DNA of 64,000 nt from Micropterus salmoides (lineage: Eukaryota > Chordata > Actinopteri > Centrarchiformes > Centrarchidae). Numbering within the stretch: position 1 is the stretch's first letter; each line of letters starts with the position of its first letter. The DNA is taken from NCBI RefSeq assembly GCF_014851395.1, contig NW_024040040.1, positions 19,287,000 to 19,350,999 of the forward strand, read 5' to 3'. Position numbers and translations under genes: made by a program. Shown piece after piece: positions 1 through 11,900 of this stretch. A model generated the notes under the pieces. The model saw only the letters and a list, made by a program, of their open reading frames with translations. It searched no databases and was not told the origin of the DNA.

Positions 1-753
1 AGCGTGTTGTTTCTTCGGCGACAAATGACTCGTAAAATAATCCTAGCGAGTTAGCATCGTGCTAAAGTAGCCGGCCGGCTAAAGTGTTTAGCTAGCAGCT
101 TTGTTCACCTATACCGGCTAAATTCAAACAGCTGGTGTAATTTAGCTATGATGGCATTAGCTGGTTGCCAGTTTATTCTCTCCAAAGTACACTTCACACA
201 GATAGCTTCATACTCACGGACTTTTTAAAGTACGTACACAAAATACGTTGTCTTTATGCTCAGACTATCATTCACGTGCAACCTAAGGTTAGCGTTAGCA
301 CCAGCAGCTAATACAAGTTAATCATTGAAGAAATAGTTGAAATGTGCGTTGTGGCAGAGTTCATTTACGGTGTGATGGAGCGGCGTCATCATGAGAGATG
401 ATACAAATATTTTGAGTTAATGAGGGATGTCCTGTAATTACCAACATAGCAGGCAAATCTTATTCTCTAGCAAACACTATTTAACGTTACCTCATGTGCG
501 AGAACAAAATATCTAAAGGTTTGTCTTTAGACTGCTGCAGCAAAAATGTAAAAGTATTTTACAAAATGACACTGCTGCTTGTCATTTGTTGGAATATGTT
601 TTTATACGAGTGTGAAGATAGATTAAGGGGTGATTGTTGCTGGTAAAGTGCTTCTGAGAAGGAAAGACTGCCATTCATTTCTGCAAGATAAATCTGATGA
701 ACATGTCTACACTGTCACCTGTTTTGTTTTGGGTTTTTTTTTTGCATTTGTAG
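1..753 (+). other. eed intron 1 (partial)
   Basis: Non-coding. No ATG-led reading frame resembling the acidic EED N-terminus occurs before the acceptor at 752-753, so exon 1 and the promoter are taken to be upstream of the window. No repeat was recognised here. Confidence 0.6.
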
Positions 754-3700
754 GATGATGCTGTTAGTGTTGAGAGTGGGACAAACGCAGAGCGGCCAGA
801 CACACCCACAAACACTGCCAATGCTCCAGGCAGAAAGAGCTGGGGCAAGGGCAAGTGGAAGTCCAAGAAGTGCAGATATTCTTTTAAATGTGTCAACAGT
901 CTGAGGGTGAGTACAGACGCCACCCTGAACAGTATGTCAAGCCAAGGTTTTATCGTTTCTTATACCAAATATTATCTAGTAGCTTTTGTTTTCTGTCATA
1001 TTTCAATAACCATCAAAGTACATATACTTATTTGGATTTACAAAAATCTACACAGCATTTTGTCCATTTATTTCCTCTGTATCAAACACACATACAGATC
1101 CATCCAAACTTCACTTAGACAAACAACTGTTGGACCATCCAAGTGAAGGTTTGTCTTATCACACACGTATTCATTTCATTAACAATGACACAACGGTTTA
1201 CACAGGAGGACCACGGACAGCCATTGTTTGGAGTCCAGTTTAACTGGCACAGCAAGGAGGGAGACCCGCTGGTGTTTGCCACAGTCGGGAGTAACAGGGT
1301 AAGTGGTGGCGAGGCATCCGAGTGATATGGGATTCATGTGGTATCATTTCTTTATGTTACTTTGTCTTCTGTTGGACTAGTTAGGGCTAGGGCTGGACAA
1401 TGTGGCCAAAAATGTTATCACGATAAAAAGATTCATATCTTTTGATATCGACAATTATCACAATAAGTATCAAATAGTTATTTCTTTGAGTTTAAAGTCT
1501 GATTTTTATTCCTGAGTGAAAGTTGAAGAAACCTGATGGTTAATTAGGGTTTAAACTTTTCTTTATGATCAACACTTGAGGTCAAATCAAACATTTATTG
1601 ATTATTTATTGAACATTTTTTATATTGTTGTTTTAAAAAATTATATCGTGATAGTTATTGTTTTATTGTCTAGACCTAGTTATTCAAACTTACGTAGTGC
1701 TGTCTTTTCTTCACCAGGTAACTCTGTATGAATGTCACTCTCAGGGAGAAATAAGACTCTTGCAGTCTTATGTGGATGCAGATGTATCCTTTTTTACTTG
1801 CCTTTTGCTTGTTTTTTTAAACTTGCCTTTGTTTTATACAGGTGTTATATACTAGATGACAGAAAACAAACCTAGACATTGAATTCCTTGTCACCTCAGC
1901 TAACCCGAAACAACGGGTGGATTAAGATCAGGCCATATTTGAAATGTTTGCATAGAAATGTTTACATCTTGTGTTCTGGAAATCATTTGAAGATAAAAAT
2001 TGTTGTCTGATCATGCTCTTGAATCACCCATCTGATTCTGCCACAGTTTAGATTTGAGTGCATCTCTGCAGGTTGAGGAATGGTCTCAGGTATAGGTATA
2101 AAATTTATTATCAGCTGCTTTACCTTACTAGCCCCTGACCAAGTCCCCAAGCTCTTAGTTGGTCCAGTAGGGCTGCAAGTATGATTCAGTGGGTTGTAGA
2201 CATTTAAAGACTTAACCTTCTCTTAAAAAAGGTAAGTTCAACAATGACTGGGAGAGGTTCTGCTGTCATTTCCTTGACTAAATGTGTGCAAAGGCAGAAG
2301 AGAACTTCTACACGTGTGCCTGGACCTACGACACCAACACAAGCCATCCGCTGTTGGCTGTAGCTGGTTCCCGTGGCATTATTCGGGTGATCAACCACAT
2401 CACAATGCAGTGCATCAAGGTGAAGTTAATCAGTCTTATCGCAACAAACTTGTGTAGTCAGTTAGGTTTGGGCCGATAAACGATGCCATTGTCCTTTGTA
2501 ATGACATCGTCTATCAGCGATGGCTGACAGATGGTCGATGGTTGAACAGGCATTGACATTGCAAAATCCCGCCCCCTGGCAAAAAAAATCTAAATTTTTC
2601 ACATAATACTGCCATGTGAAAGCAGGTTTTAATCACCAAGATCATTATTATTCAAAATTTTAAATATGCTTCGCACCTTCCTTGGAATTCTCTTCTCTCC
2701 ACACAGACACACAAGAGGCCTACACCTCAGTTAAACACACCGGCTTGCCCCGCCTCTCTCTGTCTCCCCCCTCGCCCAACTACTCCACTTTCTCCATCAG
2801 CAATACGTTTTATAAAGTCGCCTAAAAGACACCGAACTCTTCTTTTTTGGCAGCAGGTGAGCCGCTTATGGGCTTGTTAATGACGCAGCCTATCAAACAA
2901 CCAAAACCAACATCTGCACCCTGTGTGTTCACTGCTGCTTTACCTGGTCGTGTTTGTAAAATTTCCACCATGACTTGTAACGTCATTAGACTACCAAGTC
3001 TAAAGTGAGTAAAGTCGGTACGAGTGAACACATGCACATAAGACGACTGCTATCACCCCGATTCCATCGTCCATCCGGATGTTTCAGTGTAGACATCGTC
3101 CAACCCTATAGTCAGTAGATGTTATTGGTTTGTAGGCACTCTGGACTGTGTATTCCTCATTATATTCAACAGTATTCCCTCAGCCTGACATTTGTACTTG
3201 GACTAATCCAGCACACCGTACATTGATGCAATACAAATGTCTATGATTTAAACATCAGAAACATCAAATAATCCCCATTTGTAGCTATTTTTTATTCTAT
3301 TATATAATGATTTCCTTAAAGAAACAGCAAAAACATTGTTTAAAGCACATGCAGACTGTAAGTGTTGGTTACGCCATGGAAGATATTGTTCTTCTCCTTG
3401 CCTTTGCTTGTTTTGGGGAGACGCATGTAACATTGACATTTGCCGGGGGCCGTTTAGAATGTAGTTTTTTCCACAACTTATAAATGTGGCCTTCATTTTC
3501 AGTTCAGGTGGCCCAAGTTAGGATCAAATTGACTTTGTTGTTCAGAAAAATGCATTTTAGTAGTAATCTAAATCATAAGTCATTCACTGAAACCCTGTAG
3601 AGTAATTAAGTTTTACAATATGATAGATGTAATTTTCATTGCCGATAATAAATCAAGATCATGTCTACAATTAACTACCTTTCCCCCTCCTAAATCCAGC

Positions 3701-6700
3701 ATTACGTAGGTCATGGGAATGCCATCAATGAGCTCAAGTTTCATCCGAGGGATCCAAATCTCCTTCTGTCTGTCAGCAAAGGTAAAAAACCTACAATTAT
3801 AATTACTGACATTTTCAAAATACATTACATACAACACAGAAAAGCCAGTAAGAGGAGAGTATGTCACAAATTCCTTTCTAAGTTAAAGAAAACAGCAGTG
3901 AAATAACATTGATTTTGATATTTATAGATGCATAAACACTAAAAGTTTCTCATCCATGATTAGTTGCCAACATCTTTGTGGCACAAGCATTTGCATTAAG
4001 TAATAAAAAGTAGGTTACAGTAGGTGTTGTCAGAGTATAACACCACTCGTGGATTGTAGGGATAGTTTTTAGGATAGTTTTTTTTTAAATTATTATTACC
4101 ATGTGATTGTCAGGCGGTTCCTTAATCTGAGTCTCCCATGGCCCAGGTAACAACAGGGTCATGTGAAGTTTAATCTGTCATTGAATCAGGTGAATGTTAA
4201 CTTGGCACATTTGATGTTTTTTTTTAGTTACAGCCTCCTTTAAAGTTGTTAAATTCACACCATGTAGGTGCCCAGAACATCCACCTCGCCTCGTTAAAGG
4301 GCATCAAAATATTGGCTGTTGCATCAGTGTAAAGGAGGTGTGACTCCAACCTGATTTTCTTACTGTAATGGTGGCAAAGCTGCTGATGTTTTTGTTTATT
4401 GATGACCTGAAACACTGGACTGGACTAAACAAAAACAGTAACGTTGCAGCTGGATGGCTAAACAGTGAGCTGAAACTGGTTATAAAGGTTTACAAAGTTG
4501 GATGGAGCTGCAGATTTGGGTATTATTCTCTGTGGGTTCACCACTAAGAGCTGCTTGTCACATTGTTTCCTCAGATCATGCCCTCCGTCTATGGAACATT
4601 CATACAGACACATTAGTGGCAATATTTGGTGGCGTGGAAGGTCATCGAGACGAAGTCCTGAGCGCTGTGAGTATTGTTAACTCTGCCTCAATGGGAATAT
4701 TTATAATCCTCAAACAAAACCTGGATTACATTGTTTTTTCTTTTTGATAACTCTGCTGCAGGATTTTGATCTTTTGGGTGAAAAGATTATGTCCTGTGGG
4801 ATGGACCACTCCCTAAAACTTTGGCGAATCAATTCAGAGCGAATGCAGAAAGCCATTCGTGGGTCTTATGAGTACAACCCCTCGAAGACCAACAGGTAAA
4901 ACAAACAAAAATGTGGAGTAAGTTGGTTTTTTTTTTCGTTTTTTTTTTTTTCGTTTTTTTCCCCGTGTAGGCTATCAAATCTTTTAAAAATCTGTTTAAC
5001 CAGTGGAGCCAGATGTCTTAATTTCATTTTTCTTTTTTTCAGGCCTTTCGTCTCTCAGAAAATTCACTTCCCTGACTTCTCAACACGAGACATTCATAGA
5101 AACTATGTGGACTGTGTGCGGTGGCTGGGGGATCTTATTCTTTCCAAGGCAAGTTAGTGAATATAACAAAATGTACAGTGGCTTCCACGTATTCAGACCT
5201 CATGCAGAATTTGTGTTTTAGTTTTAATGTAACATTGATTAAATTGACTTTTTTTGGCAAATAATTCAGCACACTAATCCATAATGACAAAGCCAAAAAC
5301 ATGTTTGTTTGTTTTTTTATTCAAAAGTGAAAACTCTCCATTTGTCTTTGTGGGTAATTGCCATAAAAAATCCACTTTACATTCAGTCAGTGTTAAAGTA
5401 GTCCAAATACTTTCTGAGGCCTCTCAAACTGGAGGTCATCTTGCCTGGTAAAAAATGGTCCTAATTTAAATCTGGTTGTAAATGTTTACTAAGTCTAAAA
5501 TGCTTTTTATTTATCTTTCCTGTCTCACTGCAGTCCTGTGAAAATGCCATTGTCTGCTGGAAACCAGGAAAGATGGAGGACGACCTCGATCGCATTAAAC
5601 CGAATGAGTCAAATGTGACTATTCTTGGGCGCTTTGATTACAGCCAGTGTGACATTTGGTACATGCGTTTCTCCATGGACTTCTGGCAGAAGGTGAAGTC
5701 ATTAATGTTTTGTTTGTACCTGCATGATCATTTTACATGTCTAATTGTATTATTTTTTGACTAATAATACAACACATACAGATAAAGGACTCATGGTACT
5801 AAAAGTGCAGCTTTGATCTGATCCTGTTACTGATATATGGGCTTGTGATACTGATTTGCAGATGCTGGCTCTGGGAAACCAGGTGGGGAAACTTTATGTG
5901 TGGGACCTGGAAGTGGAAGACCCACACAAGGCAAAGTAAGTTACAGAGTTGGATGCGAGGCAGGAGGCAATCACTGATGGTGATTGACAGCTTAAATCTC
6001 CAAGTTGGTGTGTTGTGAAACCAGTTGAGTGAGATGACACTCAAATAAAAGCATCACCGCCTGGAATGCCAACTTAGGTCTTACTTTAGTTTTAACTTAA
6101 TGTCAGTATACACGGGACACGATAACAGAAACACTTAACACATATTTATACAACTGCCACGCAGTAAATGTCAGTTTGTTGCAGCCGTTAATTTGTTTGT
6201 TTACTTACTCATGAAGCTTTCCTTTTTTTTTTTCACGTCCTCAAGATTTGTGAGATGTAAATAGTTTCCGGCATGCACACACACACCCTTGATATTTCAC
6301 AGATGCTAGTTAACAAAGTTAACAAAAACGCAGAAAATAAAATCCCAGTGCTTCTTTTATTTCACTAAAAACATCTAATTTATGACTAACATAACATAAA
6401 ATTGGTCCCAAGAGTTAGGAATGACACGATATTAGTCAACTTAACATTCAGCTAACAAAGTTAACAAACGACAAGTTTTATAGTAAATTACTTGATTTAA
6501 GTTAATTATCAAGCAAAAATTACAATTATCTGTTTCCAGCTTCTCAAATCTGAGGCTTTTCTGATTTACTCTTTCATATCATCATCCAAATGTGTTTTAG
6601 GGCTGCAACTAACAGTTATTGTCATTATAAATGACTTCCAATAATTTTCTTAATTTATCGATTGATTTTTTTTGTTCTGTGAAGTGTCAGAAAATGCTAC

Positions 6701-7333
6701 AAAAATGCATATCACACTTGTTTTCAAATGTTTGTTTAATAAGCAGTCCAAAACCCAGAGAGAATCAGTCTGCAGTCATAAAACAGAGAAAAGCAGCAAA
6801 TCATCACCCTGGAGATCCTGGAGACCTCAGATCCTGGGAGGTTGAATCAGTTTCACCAACAGATGAATCTATAATGAAAATAATGTAATTTCAAACATGA
6901 CAACTCGTGTGAATCGGTTAAAACAAGCAAAAACACGAAGAGCTTCACCAAAAAGTTTTTACTGGAGCATTGTTAGATGTTTCTGTTATAAAGTCCACTT
7001 TCTGTAGGCCTGACCTTTAGATCTGAGCATCGGGCCATTAAACGTGCTGAACACAATATATATCAAAAAAAAACACAACGTGTGTGTGTGCGTGTGTGTG
7101 TATGCAGGATTTGTGAGGCTCAGTGTGAAATACCTGCAGTATTTGATAGATTGCGATCATGTTCCCAGGCTGCATGTGTGATGGCGGTCTTCTCTCTGCT
7201 CTCCAGGTGCACCACACTGACCATCCCCAAATGCACATCGGCCATCCGGCAAACCAGCTTCAGCCGCGACAGCAGCATTTTGATAGCCGTGTGTGACGAT
7301 GCGTCAATCTGGCGCTGGGATCGACAGCGCTGA
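754..7333 (+). CDS. eed: EED, Polycomb repressive complex 2 WD40 subunit (5' end outside window)
   Basis: Exons seen: 754-906, 1206-1298, 1718-1783, 2294-2419, 3700-3781, 4575-4666, 4762-4895, 5043-5148, 5534-5692, 5862-5935, 7207-7333 (stop TGA 7331-7333). Phases join without a break into 403 codons plus stop. Human EED is 441 residues and 12 exons, so only exon 1 (about 38 residues) is missing, upstream of base 1. EED is a WD40 beta-propeller that binds H3K27me3 and allosterically activates EZH2 in PRC2 in the nucleus. The aromatic-cage residues known in the human protein are all present, in the contexts QPLFGVQF, NFYTCAWTY and CDIWYMRF. The N-terminal basic stretch GRKSWGKGKWKSKK is conserved. 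The protein ends SIWRWDRQR. Oddities: the intron after base 5148 has a GC donor, and a Pro usual in INPITMQC is His. Identification by family similarity is near certain. Confidence 0.97.
1384..1679. mobile_element. hAT-like MITE in eed intron 3
   Basis: The left end (GGGCTGGACAATGTGG, then ATCACGATAAAAA) is roughly mirrored at the right end (TATCGTGATAGTTATTG, then TGTCTAGACCTAG). This is the 'cagggctgggcgatatgg' repeat layout common in teleost genomes. It is about 300 bp, AT-rich, with no transposase. The hAT assignment is from memory of the family look and is tentative. Confidence 0.55.
2463..3110. mobile_element. hAT-like MITE in eed intron 5
   Basis: It begins TAGGTTTGGGCCGATAAACGATG-like and ends CATCGTCCAACCCTATA, which are imperfect terminal inverted repeats. 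The roughly 650-bp body has no transposase frame; the 71-residue minus-strand ORF inside shows no domain. It fits a non-autonomous DNA transposon and accounts for most of this intron's first third. Confidence 0.55.
5149..5150 (+). other. Non-canonical GC splice donor, eed
   Basis: The exon ends AAG at 5148 and the intron starts GCAAGT. This is the classic GC-AG donor with all other donor positions at consensus. No in-frame GT lies close enough to substitute, and the next exon (5534) resumes exactly in phase. Confidence 0.85.
5176..5425. mobile_element. Tc1-derived MITE relic
   Basis: Starts after a TA with CAGTGGCTTCCACGTATTCAGA, and near the right end has AATACTTTCTGAGGCCTCT, a decayed inverted copy of the Tc1 terminal repeat seen intact at 46489 (CAGTGGGTACGGAAAGTATT). 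The roughly 250-bp interior has no transposase. The right boundary is approximate. Confidence 0.5.
6601..6860. mobile_element. hAT-like repeat fragment (left end), eed intron 11
   Basis: AGGGCTGCAACTAACAGTTATT followed by TTAATTTATCGATTGATT is the left end of a very common teleost repeat that reads 'agggctgcaactaacgattatt'. Its right end is missing here. A right-end fragment of the same type lies at 9661-9847. It is non-coding. Confidence 0.5.
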
Positions 7334-8428
7334 ATAGTTTTTTTCCTGAAAATGTTTTGGTTCTTGTTGCTTCCCCCCCACCCCCACCCACCATGCAAGC
7401 CCTACAGATCTACACTGCAAGAAATGTCCGTTTGAACATTTAGTCTTACACATGGTCTAAAAGCTCATCATATATTTCCTTTAAAAAAAGTGAGAAACAG
7501 TGCCAAGGTGAGATGATTTCCTTTTGTTACTCTGGTCAAAGAGATTATTTTGATTTCCTGGGAGGATATTTGAGTAAAAACAAAAGATCTCAAAGAATTT
7601 TAAGGTTTCAGGCTGCTGCAACATTTTATATCTAACAAAACATCAGTAATGATCTGGGATTTATTCCTTTTTAGATGAACATTTGTCAACCACAGCAAAG
7701 ATGGTAAAGACATTATTTGTTCCAAATGTTTTAAATTGAATGAAAGCCAGTTGTAACAGCACATTGGTGAAAAGATAGGTATCGGCGGAGGTTAAGTGCC
7801 TTCTAGCTTCCTATGCAGACGCTTGAGAAGTTGTAGACCAATCATTCCTATTATCTGCATTCAGGGAAATCAGAGGAAATGTCTGTCTCAGGCCGACTTT
7901 TGTTACTTGTTTTAGGAAAAATAAGCTTTTAAGACACAACAGATAAAATGGCCAAAGATGGATTATTTTTTGCAGTGTGCCATGTTTTATATTTTGTTCA
8001 CAGAATAATTGTGTTTTTCCCTTTCTGTTATCTGAACATTCCTTTGTGTCTTTTTTTAATGCCCTGCTTGGTTGCTTTGATGCCCCCTCCTCCTCCTACA
8101 TGCACACAAACACACTTTTGACTGTTGTAAAATGTACAGTATTACATTTGACATCAGAGGATTTCAATAAACTCAATAAAATGTATTTCGTAAATATATG
8201 CTCAGAGTCAGTTGGTGCAGTTATTGTGTATTGACAACGGACACTTATTTGGCATAAAGTCAAATGAGATTGTGTGGTTTTAATTTCTGTACCTCTTTAG
8301 AAAATTTTGACTTAATCCCCTATAATAAAAGTCTGCTGAAGGGGAGGGAGGGGGTTCTTTTGCCTATGTGGAGTGCTTGTACTTGAATTTATTTGGACTT
8401 GAATAAAACCTATTTTTCTACAGAAAGC
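7334..8428 (+). other. eed 3' UTR with polyadenylation signals
   Basis: Sequence after the eed stop. AATAAA hexamers occur at 8166-8171, 8175-8180 and 8402-8407, the last followed by a T-rich tract. Transcript ends near 8200 and 8430 are plausible. No other coding frame was recognised. Confidence 0.55.
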
Positions 8429-8439
8429 ATGGTTTATTT

Positions 8440-8818
8440 CTGTACCATGAGAAAATTACATAATTCCTAACACACTGCAGTTCAGAAGAGATTACAGCAC
8501 ATATTTAAGGCTTTGTGGAAACTTTGGAGTGTTAAATGATATGATCATTCAGTTTTCAGACTGATGTGCATTACGATGAAGTCTTTTTTTGCACTGTCTG
8601 CTCCAACATGCACAAGTCATGTGATTGGAGGCTTTGCCCACTCTGATCAAAAATCTCCAACTCCAGAGCTGAACACAAGAAAATGACGTTTTGCCGGAGT
8701 GCGCACCGGCGCTGCGCTGCGCTGCCCTTATCTTCAGGAACAGCTTGCCTACTGCGGACTTTTGCCCTCCGACTTTGATAGGTGAAGAGAAACCAAACGG
8801 CATTAGCGCAGCTCGAGC
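8440..8818 (+). promoter_or_regulatory. Putative atp7b promoter and 5' UTR, with a metal-response-element-like site
   Basis: This interval lies between the last eed polyadenylation signal (8402) and the atp7b start codon (8819). The GC content and CpG density rise sharply from about 8690. GTGCGCAC at 8699-8706 fits the metal response element core TGCRCNC on both strands (TGCGCAC at 8700-8706), and a second TGCGCCC lies inside exon 1 at 8965-8971. TGACGTT at 8684 resembles a CRE half-site. No TATA box is obvious. Function is inference only. Confidence 0.4.
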
Positions 8819-8980
8819 ATGTTTTCGCAAAAGTCGCCGAAAAGTCTGTCCAAGTATGTCTCCAAGTCGTCGCACACCGCCGGGGAGCATATTTGTATGG
8901 TTGAATGTGGGTGTAAGCCGGACTGCACCTGTAGTCTCCACTGCGCCGGGAGCAGGACACTCTGTGCGCCCGAGTTCAAG
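8819..8980 (+). CDS. atp7b: atp7b exon 1: N-terminal cysteine-cluster segment
   Basis: ATG at 8819, 54 codons, donor GTAGGC at 8981. The exon ends in phase 0 and exon 2 (18109, after TTTTCAG) starts in phase 0, giving CAPEFK joined to NNGSDNEKQGL. Residues 1-22 are basic and Ser-rich (KSPKSLSKYVSKSS). Residues 26-49 carry seven Cys at 26, 30, 32, 36, 38, 42 and 49, a C-x3-C-x-C-x3-C-x-C-x3-C rhythm resembling metallothionein. Human ATP7B exon 1 encodes 17 residues without this cluster. Assignment rests on frame agreement, the CpG-rich position upstream of the next exons, and lack of any other candidate; the roughly 9-kb intron is not proven. An alternative is that exon 1 is untranslated and translation starts elsewhere. 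Confidence 0.72.
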
Positions 8981-11900
8981 GTAGGCCTCCAGAAAGCTGC
9001 GGTCCATCTGAAGCTCATGTCTCGTCCTTGAAATGATGATCACGCAACAATTTGACATGTTGAGTCAAGAATTCTTATTTCAGCGGTTTTATTAGGCCAG
9101 AGATCCACCTGTAGCAGTTTGATTTAGTTCAGTTTCTCATCAGATCATAGCAGCAGATCTGACCCGCTGATCAGCCGCAGTGATAATGACTGTGAGGTCA
9201 GAGGGCCCATATGCAGAGCTGTAATAGGCCTACTTAGCAGTATTTGAAAGTACTTTTACTGAAGTAAACGTTTTTCCATTTCTTTCTGCTTTATACTTCT
9301 ACTACCATTCAAAGAGACATGTTGTACTTTTTACTCAATTTAATTGACACCTACAACTAGAGTTGCTTTGAAGATTAAGAACATCAGTTTGTAAAATAGT
9401 ATGCATTTTTGTAGATTCAACTACAAAACAGTATAAAAATAGTTTATATTAACACCCTTAATAATAATCCAGTAACACACTGTAGGCCCATTATGCTGTA
9501 AAATAACAGCCACGTGGGCCATTTTTCTGCATTATACTTTGAGTACATTTTTCCAACAATACTTGTGTACTCAACACTTGTAATTAAGTCATTTTATATT
9601 GTAGTATTGCTTCTTTAAAGATGCTAAGTAAAGGATCTGCCTAATTCCTCCACCACTGATTGACTGATTGTTTTAAGTCATTTTTTGGACTGTTTGACAA
9701 ACCAAGACATTTGAAGATGTTTTCTTGAGATTTAGGGATTTGGGATGGACAATTTTCACAATTTTAATGAAAAAAGTAGTAAATGTTCATTCAGAAAAAT
9801 AATCAACAGATTATTCAATATTAAAAATAACCGTTTAGCAGCCCTACCCATAAGGATACCATGTTTTATTTTTGTACTCAATTTAATTAATTAGCCACTG
9901 AGGAGTCATACATAATGCCAATGGTTTATTGCAGTGGTTTCCAACCTATGGGCCTCAATGTGGACATGAGATGATATTTGGGGTTGGAAAGAAGAAAAAA
10001 AAAGTTCTGATTCACAAATTAGTTGTAATGTTTTCAGCTTTTCTAAAATATTGTTTTGTGAAATACTGGATAATTTGACCTCTTTGGTCCTCAAACAGTT
10101 ATTCATATGAAACTACCTGAGAAAGCTATTTCTGCTACCCTAAAATATGTTAATTTTTTCAGACTTTTTGTGTTTATTTTTACTTAATGTGAGATTCTGG
10201 ATAGTTTTATCTTCTCTGGCCTTTTTAAATGTTTCAAATTCAAAGGAGAAATCACTGTGTGCAATTCATAGAAACATACAACCTGTTGGGAGGATTCGCA
10301 GGTAGATACTGTTTAAATGTAAGGGGTTACAAACTGCTTTTCAAAAAAATCCTGCTTTTGATTTTCTGCATGCCACAGGTCATTAAGCCCCCCCCCCCCC
10401 ACACACACATATGTGTGAAATAATTAGATTTTTGTTGCAGTGATCCTGCATTAGACAAACATTTTTAAGTCATGCTCATGTACCACCTGTAACAACTAGC
10501 TGTCTATCATGTTGCTATGGAGGTTGAATGCACTCATTGTATGTGCTTTGGAGAAAAGCCAAATTAATGTAATGTAATCATGCAAGTCATTGCAGCTACA
10601 ACGGCTTAGGATAACAACATGAAAGTGTAATCAAGTCACACACTGATTGTTGCCATAGTTTAACAGCTTTTTTTGTTTAAAGCCTATTTTGTTGACATAC
10701 TGTATATATCCCCAAAAGTGTATATCTTTTGTCTACTTTCTTAAGACAAAAATTAATGCATGAATAAAAGAAATTGAGACAAGTGACTTAAACTTTAATT
10801 GTTTAAATGCTAGACTGTGTGGCTGAAAAGGATCTTTCTAAAACTCACTTAATCCAAAATCAAACCAATAGCTCCTTTAATCACAGTAAATACACATAAA
10901 TGTTGTCTTTCCAAATGCGATGCTACTTCTTGATTATGGCAAGTCAAATGGATCTTATTCTAGCAATTTCAAATAAAAGAGTTGTGAAGAGATAGCTGTC
11001 CAGTAATCCTACACTCCTGTCGATATGACTTTGTTATAATTGAGGCAAAACAGTTGTGAATTTTGTCAAAGTGAGTTCTGTTCTGAAAGTTACAATAATT
11101 GTTGAGAACATCAAGATGTCATTTTAAAAGTAAAAAGAATAGTATTTTCTGAATAACCTAACGAGGGTGGACATGCTTACAGTGTAGCCTTTCTATTAAA
11201 ATCAATGCAATAATATTGGAAGTTATCATATTTCCATATAATTAAAAAAATAGTTTATTTCCTCATTCACAAGCATAAAGATAATCAGTGATGCTGTTAC
11301 TAGGTAGATTATCACAATAAACTGATTTATTCTCATCACATTAATTGTTGTTCAAATTAGATTAGATTGAACTGTATGATCATTGAGTAAGTGAATAAAA
11401 AGTGCACATAGAAATATACTTATAAAGCTAAACTGATGTACCGAATTAATAATAGATTGATGATGAAGGAAGATAATGTTACATAGAGCAAAATAAAGAA
11501 AGCATTAGCATGTGAAGCAGTCATGATATGTCAGTATGTAACTATGGTATGTACAATATAAACAGCACCTGATAAATAGCATGTACAGTAGGATAGTCTG
11601 GTTATGATATACAGAGTATTAACAGGAAGCAGTTATGTAATATTTTAACTGTAAAAGAGAAAATATGTTTAATTGAATATGGTCAGAGCTGAATAATGAG
11701 GCATTGGAGCAATGCAGTAACAGTGTTATAAATTATCAATAATAATGACATTTGTTTTACCATTTCTATCTATATGCTATCATTCATGTTAACCTCAGTG
11801 TTTGATGTTCACACTATTATTTTAAATGCTGTTATTAAATGCATACTCTGTAGAGGAGAATTGGACTTGTCTATGCCTAATTGTGGTGGTTAGTGGTTGG

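Noticed and set aside
8549..9058. 169-codon minus-strand ORF overlapping atp7b exon 1
   Set aside because: It lies antisense to the CpG-rich promoter and exon 1, shows no domain, and other frames are also open there because of base composition. The plus-strand frame joins in phase to exon 2.
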